A stretch of 64,000 nt of DNA, taken from contig CM043952.1 of NCBI GenBank assembly GCA_014529385.2, forward strand, positions 69,924,299 to 69,988,298, written 5' to 3'. This document shows positions 58,279 through 64,000 of the stretch, in pieces. A program made the position numbers and the translations under genes. Numbering within the stretch: the first letter of the stretch is position 1; every line of letters starts with the position of its first letter. The notes beneath the pieces are model-generated. The model saw nothing but the letters and a program-made list of their open reading frames with translations. It had not been told where the DNA came from and ran no database searches. This DNA comes from Adiantum capillus-veneris (taxonomy: Eukaryota > Streptophyta > Polypodiopsida > Polypodiales > Pteridaceae).

Positions 58279-61200
58279 ATGGATTCCGCTAAGTCATCGG
58301 CAACTAAGAGAAAAAGACCAACCATCAAGGATGCTCTTGCAGAAGCAGAACCTTTTGATATTCCAACAGAAACCCTCAAGCCAACCAAGACTTGGGTGGA
58401 GGAAGCAGTACTAGAAAAAGAGGGAATAAAGATCTACCAGGGGACTTTCAGAGATCCTCAAGGGCAATCGGTCGATGTACCTATGATCCCACGAGAATTA
58501 GTGGATTATAGCAGGTTAGAGAACATCAGCAGGTACCTGGAAAGGGCAGACTTGCACAGATTCTTCACCTCGAGACCATCAGGTGTGGATACAAGAAGAG
58601 TGTACGAGTTGGCAACATCCATTCAGAAGGATGGGAAAGCCACATTGACAGCCATGGATGGAGAGAAAGTAGAAGTACAGATCACTCCACAGCTCATTGC
58701 AGATGCATTGAAGCTGAACAACAAAGGGAGCTCTGTCAGGGAAAGAAGGGAGGCTATAGAGGTTTATGGGTCCAAGAAACAGAATGCAACTTATGGAGAT
58801 ATGGCAGACCAAAGAGCGGCAACCCTTTGCCGACTGTACAACCAATTTCTCCATATTTACAGTAAAAGACCGCAAAAGTATACGACACCGCCCCATCCCA
58901 TTGCAACTACCATCACATGGGCATTGAAGAGCAATATGCCAAAAGAGGTGAATTACGCTCAATACATCCACGAGCAAGTAATCGCCATGCACAACGAGAA
59001 GCCAAAGTATATAGGAGGAGCTGAAGTTCTGACAAGAATAGCTTATGAAGCTATTGGAGCCAGAGATCAAGGGCCACGGGTTCCCTCCCAGAATGAGTGG
59101 CTTAGAGAAGCCGATGAGGAGGAAGAACAGCAAGAAGTATCCAAGAGGGCGTCCACAAGAGCACGCCAAAAACTAAAAATAGTTTCAGAACCTGAAGAGG
59201 TTGTGGATGAGCCACTCAAGAAGAAAGCGAAGAAGAAGGCTGATCCCAAGCAAACCAAAAGTCAAAAAGCCGCAAGAATGGAAAGGCTGGTGGAGCAGTT
59301 TAGAGCGGAAAGAGCTCTAAAGGGGGACTTTGAAGAAATGTGGGTGCAGACCCCACTAAAGTCGGAACCAGCTCATCCAGGCCACATGTTGATCAATATG
59401 ATCAATATATTAGAGTTTATGAGGAGTCGGAGGCCATACTGGAGCAGCAACCTGTCGAGCCTTATACTGAAGAGGAAGTACAGCTTTTAAAAGCTGAGCT
59501 GAAAAAGGACGACAAGGAGAAGAAGGAAGTAGATGAGTCTACTGAACTTCGAGAGAAAGACGGGCAAGCAAACAAAGGGAAAGCCAAGATGACTGAGGAC
59601 AATCAGCCCTCCTTTACTGATGTACCAAGCCCGAAGAAGACGGAAATTATTGTGGAGGAGACCACAATAGAAATAGAAACAGAAGTTATGGAAAAGCCGG
59701 AGGCCGGGACCAAGGAAAAGGAGATAGATCCAGTTCAGCAAAAGAAAGATGATTATGAGGATCTGGTAGCGATCGGATACAGTGAAGAAGAGGCCCTGGA
59801 GGCAGTTTATGGGATATCCCTACGAAAACAAGATGATCGGAAAGGGATGAAGGAAAAGACAAAGGGTACAATGGAGAGTGAAGAGAAAATGGACGAACAG
59901 AACATACTAGAAGAGCCGAAGCCATTGGAGGTGGTGGTAGAAAGAGCTGTCAAGTTGACAGATGAAGATGAAAAAGACATGCACATGGTGCATGAACTGC
60001 TTAGCAAGATTAAAGAAAGATCCAGAGCAAAGGAAGTAGCAATTGAGACAGCAAAACAAAAGGAAGCAGAGTTGCAGAAGAAGTTAGAGAATGCTATGAC
60101 TGAATCTGAAAGTCATAAAGCATCACTCTACGACGCAGAAAATGAGAGAGACGGCTTGATACTCCAACTAGCCGAAGCTTCAAGAGAGGTAACAAGTTCA
60201 CAGGAAGCAAAGGAGCGAATAGAAGATGAGCTGGAGGCAGCCAAGGATGAGCTCATTGAGCTAAGGGAAAGAGTCGAACTTCAAGAAAGGACAATCACAA
60301 GACTCAGGACCACCCCTAGAGCTAGCAGAGCAGGAACAAAACAAGAGGGAGCCCTCGTACCAGCTCTGGAAGATCAGGTCAGAAGTTTGCAAAGAGAGCT
60401 AAGGTTAGAGCAAGTGCAAAGATTGCACATGGCGGAGGGATCACTGGCTGCAGAGGAGAGGCTCACATCAGAAAACCAAACACTAAGGACAGAAAATGAG
60501 GCCCTCCGCAAACAGCTCCAAGACCTCCAAGAGCAACAAAGAAGAGAAACAGAGACACCACAAGAAGAAGCAGGGGGAGCAGCCATAGAGCTACCAGAAA
60601 CTGGAGAGGCAACCACGATTGAAGATCCAGCCCCAGTTCAAGAAGTGGCCTCAACTTCAGGAATCTCTGAAGAAGAAGAACAAAGGCTCTAGGACCAAAT
60701 AGAAAAGTCAACAGAGGAAAGTGCCAAGGCGGAAATGGAATGGGAAAGGAGACTCCTCATCTCCATTAGACTTCAAGGTTTAGACACAAAAGTGCTCCAT
60801 GAAGAGTGGATGCAACCCAGCCTGCCTTTCCCTCTGATGAAATTTGAAGTGATAAAGACAAAAAAGAGAATAGAGGAGGAGCAGTATGTCGCTCTTTACG
60901 AAGGCAACATCACAAAGGATGAACAATCAAAGAAGATTGTAGATTCTCAACCTAGATGGAGGAAAGGTTGGCTGAACAAATACCCAGCCTACCTCATCTA
61001 CTTGGTAGAGGCTCCAAAGGAGATTCGGGAGGATGCAACCTTCTGCCCGGTGCCAAGAGTCAGAAACTGGAACGAGCATGACAGGATTGCAGAAAAGAAG
61101 CCAAATTGGCTTTACTGGCTCTCCTGACCTTTCGTGTCAGATGCTAAAGAAAATCTGCAGGACTCTCTTAGCATGCATTGAAGTGTTCGCGCCAGATAAA

Positions 61201-61464
61201 GCCACGACCTCGAGTCTACTATCGACGGCCGACACAGTGACGGATATGATGTATGATCTTTCATTGCAGCCATCACCAAAGGTGTTACATCTCTTATACC
61301 AAAGAGTTATGTTTTTGCCTAGCTTCCACATGCAAACATTCGAAGAAGCTTTCTACACCGGCTTTTTCACTCACGAAAGCAAAATATTCGGCCCAACCTT
61401 GACCATCGGCAACCTACGCTACGAATCACATTTGCAGATGCTCAAGACGACAGGACTCTATTGA
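58279..61464 (+). mobile_element. Element C extra 3' coding region (fossil)
   Basis: About 3.2 kb of coding-like sequence in several open segments, in the place where Athila elements carry an extra ORF. The first part (from MDSAKSSATKRKRPTIKDAL) has a folded-looking region (VYELATSIQKDGKATLTAMD, VQITPQLIADALKL), then Lys/Glu-rich tracts. The middle is an acidic long coiled coil (about 59950-60570; ELEAAKDELIELRERVELQE). The last part (60735-61464) is mixed. I see no signal peptide or membrane segment, so an envelope role is not supported. It faintly resembles plant-specific ORFs of Athila-like elements. A few breaks. Confidence 0.65.
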
Positions 61465-61501
61465 CCAAGCCTAAAAGTCATGTCAGGGACGACATGAACG
61501 C

Positions 61502-61513
61502 GGAGGGGGGGAG
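61502..61513 (+). other. Polypurine tract of element C
   Basis: ggagggggggag directly before the 3' LTR start at 61514. Confidence 0.9.
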
Positions 61514-61819
61514 TGTTGAGCCAGCTGAGGAAGTGTTGAGCCAGCAGAGGATCACACCCACATTTTTTCTCACACCCATCATTTTGTAACCATTGATTGT
61601 AATAAATGTCTTTCCGACATTAATTTTGATTTGAGCCATTCATTAAGTAACGGGACTCAATTGAGTTTCCAGCTTGTAATCCCGAAGTAATTTCACCTGT
61701 TGATGTAAATAATTAGAGATGTTCTCACCTCCAAGGCTGAGGTATATAAGCCAACGTTTTGTAACCTAAAGGAGATTCAATGATTAATCAAAGTGAGTTT
61801 TTGAGCGCCGTGACTGTGT

Positions 61820-61858
<39 letters not shown>

Positions 61859-62482
61859 TTATCTTCTTGCCACGCGAGCTACGGGGCCGCCATTGGAGAA
61901 GCGACACCGCCATTGTGTTAGCAACGGTGAGAGCTACACACAGATACCAAGAGTGCGCGCTATCGGCTTCTATGTGTGGTAAGTTCCTACGAGCTTGGGT
62001 GTGAGTTTTCTTCCAACTCGTGTGTCGGAATAGAGCGTGCAGCATATCTATAGAACCACAACGAGTAGAGCTACGCATTAGTACCATCGGGGTCAAGTTT
62101 CGGTCACCTGTATTTTTCGGCCTGTCTTCATACGCGTTTGCCGCACGGAGTGGTTATAGGTTGATTTTGCAGTTCAAGTCTTTAGGGAGTTGTTCTTACC
62201 TAGTGTATAGACTTCCCCTTGAGTTTGAGATCGATTCAATGATTCTAGATCCTGTTTCGTATAGCATTCGTTCGTAGTACGGATTTCAGTCACTTGCGTA
62301 TTTTAGAACTTAGATTTGATTTCCTTAGTAGTGATTTTCATTAGAAGGTCGAGTAGGTGATTTGACACCCACCTAGTTGTTTCCATGCGCCTGCAGGTCA
62401 AGCTCCGTCCTCGTCTGACAAATTCTGTTGTTGATTGAGTTCTCGCTATTTAGCTTCCGCTAGCGGCGTTACCGCCTTAACA
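61514..62482 (+). repeat. 3' LTR of element C
   Basis: Matches 43490-44446 with about 20 substitutions and a longer GA repeat; ends ccgccttaaca and is followed by the GGAAA duplication. Confidence 0.95.
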
Positions 62483-64000
62483 GGAAACAACCGTAAAATC
62501 AAGAGGATCCATTTTGGTTGATAAAATTTTTGAGCCTATTAATGATGCCTTGGAAGCCTACCAAGCAGGACTTCAAGGATGCCAAAACATGGAAAACAAA
62601 TGGAAAAACTATCCATCTCCAGACATGGAAGCAGCAAAGCTGGAGGCTTATCAAAATTTGGTAAGAATCATGCAAGAAATGCTGGATAAACAAAAACCCA
62701 AGCTTGAAAGTATTGCAAAACCTGAAGAGCTTGCGGTAGAAGAAACAAAATCAAAATCCGATGTGGTGGCAGAACCCCACCTTGAAACAAATGAACCAGA
62801 GCTTATAGTGCCGGACAGCGAGGATGCTTTAGGCGGAATTCTATTTGTAGAGGAAGACTGGCCGGGACACTTATGTGAAAAGGTGAGAGAGATCAATGAT
62901 GGGAGCCTAACTTTAAAGTCAGCTCCTATAGAGAAGTCTGGTTGGATAACCTACCATCTGATATGAACATGGATTTACAATCCTTGTGCGGGGATTGCGG
63001 ATCGAAAGCTTTAGGCATATCTAAACCATTGACATTAAAAACATTACATTCTTACTTGGGAGATAATGAAGATGAATCCATCGTTTGCAAGACCAATCAA
63101 GTAAAAAGAGCCAAACAGACCCTAGAAGTAGACAACATTCATTCAATCATGTCTACACCCATCCAATGCACTCTTACTTTGGGAGAAATGTTGAAACTCA
63201 AACCATACTTGTGGAATGATTTATAGAAAACCCTATAGAAGGTGGGGATAATGGGATTAATCTCTAAGAATTTGGGAAAATTGAAAAATGAAATGGAAAA
63301 CAAAGAGATTTGATCAATTCCTATGAACCAGGTCGGAGAATATTATGAAGGGGAAGAAGGAAACACCACCCTCCCAGTGAAATATAATGACATTGAAACC
63401 ATGGCAATACTGGATAGTGGAGGTGGCATAGCCATAGCCACTAAAGAAATATGGGAATCATGGGGACAGCCATCCATTAGACACACGCGAATGAAATTGA
63501 AGTTGGCTGACGGACACATTGAGAGACCACTAGGGCTACTTGAAAAATTGATAGTCAATTCGTGTGGAATTGAATATCAACACACTTTTGCCATATTAGA
63601 CTTTGGGAAAAAACTCAACTATGAAATCAGATTGGGAAGACCTTTCATGCGGCAGGTACAGCTTATCCAAGATTGGGGAAACAACTATCTGTACTTGAAG
63701 TAGGTGGGATCTATATTAAGAGTCAATCTAAAAGATCACACTTATAGAGATATCTTGAAAACACCCATCCAAGAGTTTGATTCAGTCTCTTCGGCTGAAA
63801 TAAACTCCCATCCTGGTTAAGCAAAGACACTCTTATTTGGATGTGCAGAGCTTCAGAAAATGGAAGCTTAAGATGAGAGGAATATATCCTAGAAAGGGGC
63901 TGTACAGACAAAGCCTGCATAACTGAACCCTTTCCAGATCATTTATTTGAACCATTTGAGTGGACTTAAATTTTAACGACAATGGATGTATGTGTTAATA
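62483..64000 (+). mobile_element. Element A, gag end and protease after the C insertion (fossil, truncated by window)
   Basis: Resumes element A: KIFEPINDALEAYQAGLQGC is collinear with element C's KVHEPLDALMRAYEARLKNN (about 48770). Then an acidic region, then a retropepsin (about 63323-63705) with NQVGEYYEGEEGNTTLPV, AILDSGGGIAIATKEIW and IRLGRPFMRQVQLIQDWG, very close to C's. Broken; the RT and the rest lie beyond 64000. Confidence 0.85.

Larger units (their letters stand above)
43490..62482 (+). mobile_element. Element C: 19 kb non-chromovirus Ty3/gypsy retrotransposon (fossil, largely whole)
   Basis: 18,993 bp, with LTRs of 957 and 969 bp, a perfect GGAAA target duplication, Asp-type primer site and polypurine tract. 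Coding layout: a leader/gag-N ORF (46080-47123), a 2,739-codon Gag-Pol frame (47057-55276) and an extra 3' coding region (58279-61464). Two palindrome arrays (44987-45707 and 57102-58112) lie in non-coding parts. LTRs differ at about 20 sites (about 2%). It looks largely whole, with perhaps a few breaks, mostly in the extra 3' region. It lies in the gag of its relative, element A. Confidence 0.95.
27359..64000 (+). mobile_element. Element A: large non-chromovirus Ty3/gypsy element, runs off the right edge (fossil)
   Basis: Plus-strand element with 5' LTR (27359-28283), Asp-type primer site, palindrome-bearing leader (28304-29940), gag (40918-43489 and 62483 on) and protease (63323-63705). It is interrupted by B at 29940/40587 and by C at 43489/62483; removing both leaves collinear leader, gag and protease. 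Its proteins are close relatives of element C's (VGEYYEGEEGNTTLPV occurs in nearly the same form in both). It is broken by several interruptions besides the two insertions. The pol and 3' LTR lie beyond the window. Confidence 0.85.

Noticed and set aside
58279-61464. Extra region of C as an envelope gene
   Set aside because: No signal peptide, membrane segment or cleavage site seen; the middle is an acidic coiled coil.

Overview
This is nuclear DNA from a land plant, almost entirely nested transposable elements. The evidence is Ty3/gypsy elements of plant lineages (a chromovirus with a C-terminal chromodomain, and Tat-type elements with a second RNase H), primer-binding sites matching plant initiator-Met and Asp tRNAs, and GT-AG introns. 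The very long LTRs and deep nesting suggest a large, repeat-rich genome; I cannot name the species. I see no intact host housekeeping gene, rRNA or tRNA.

Layout. (1) 81-4888 and 14804-16660, minus strand: an old Tat-type gypsy element (E), split by (2) 4889-14803, a 9.9 kb DNA transposon (T) with perfect 28-bp terminal inverted repeats. T carries a transposase gene, a divergent histone H3-like gene joined to a Ulp1-protease-like domain and a linker-histone-like tail, and two unrecognised genes. (3) 18076-27172, minus strand: a second Tat element (D) with both LTRs, dual RNase H and a small MITE in its reverse transcriptase region. (4) From 27359 past the right edge: a large non-chromovirus gypsy element (A), entered by two younger elements. 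B (29941-40586) is a 10.6 kb chromovirus with 2.8 kb LTRs. C (43490-62482) is a 19 kb relative of A, flanked by the 5-bp target duplication GGAAA, with one 2,739-codon Gag-Pol frame.

Three observations stand out. First, T carries an H3-like histone whose tail begins ARTKQTTRK and whose fold has several features of centromeric H3, with a Ulp1-like domain (apparently lacking catalytic His and Asp) and a KSPxKK-rich tail encoded downstream. Second, A and C carry periodic palindromes in their non-coding leaders. The palindrome sequence differs between the two elements, but spacing is about 285 bp in both, with one step of about 125-135 bp in each array. Third, the Gag-Pol of C has a tandem duplication of the integrase zinc-binding region and a second retropepsin-like domain downstream of integrase.

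Relative order, inferred from nesting and visual LTR comparison: E is oldest; D is intermediate (LTRs differ by several percent); A is older than B and C; B and C are youngest (LTRs differ by about 1-2%).
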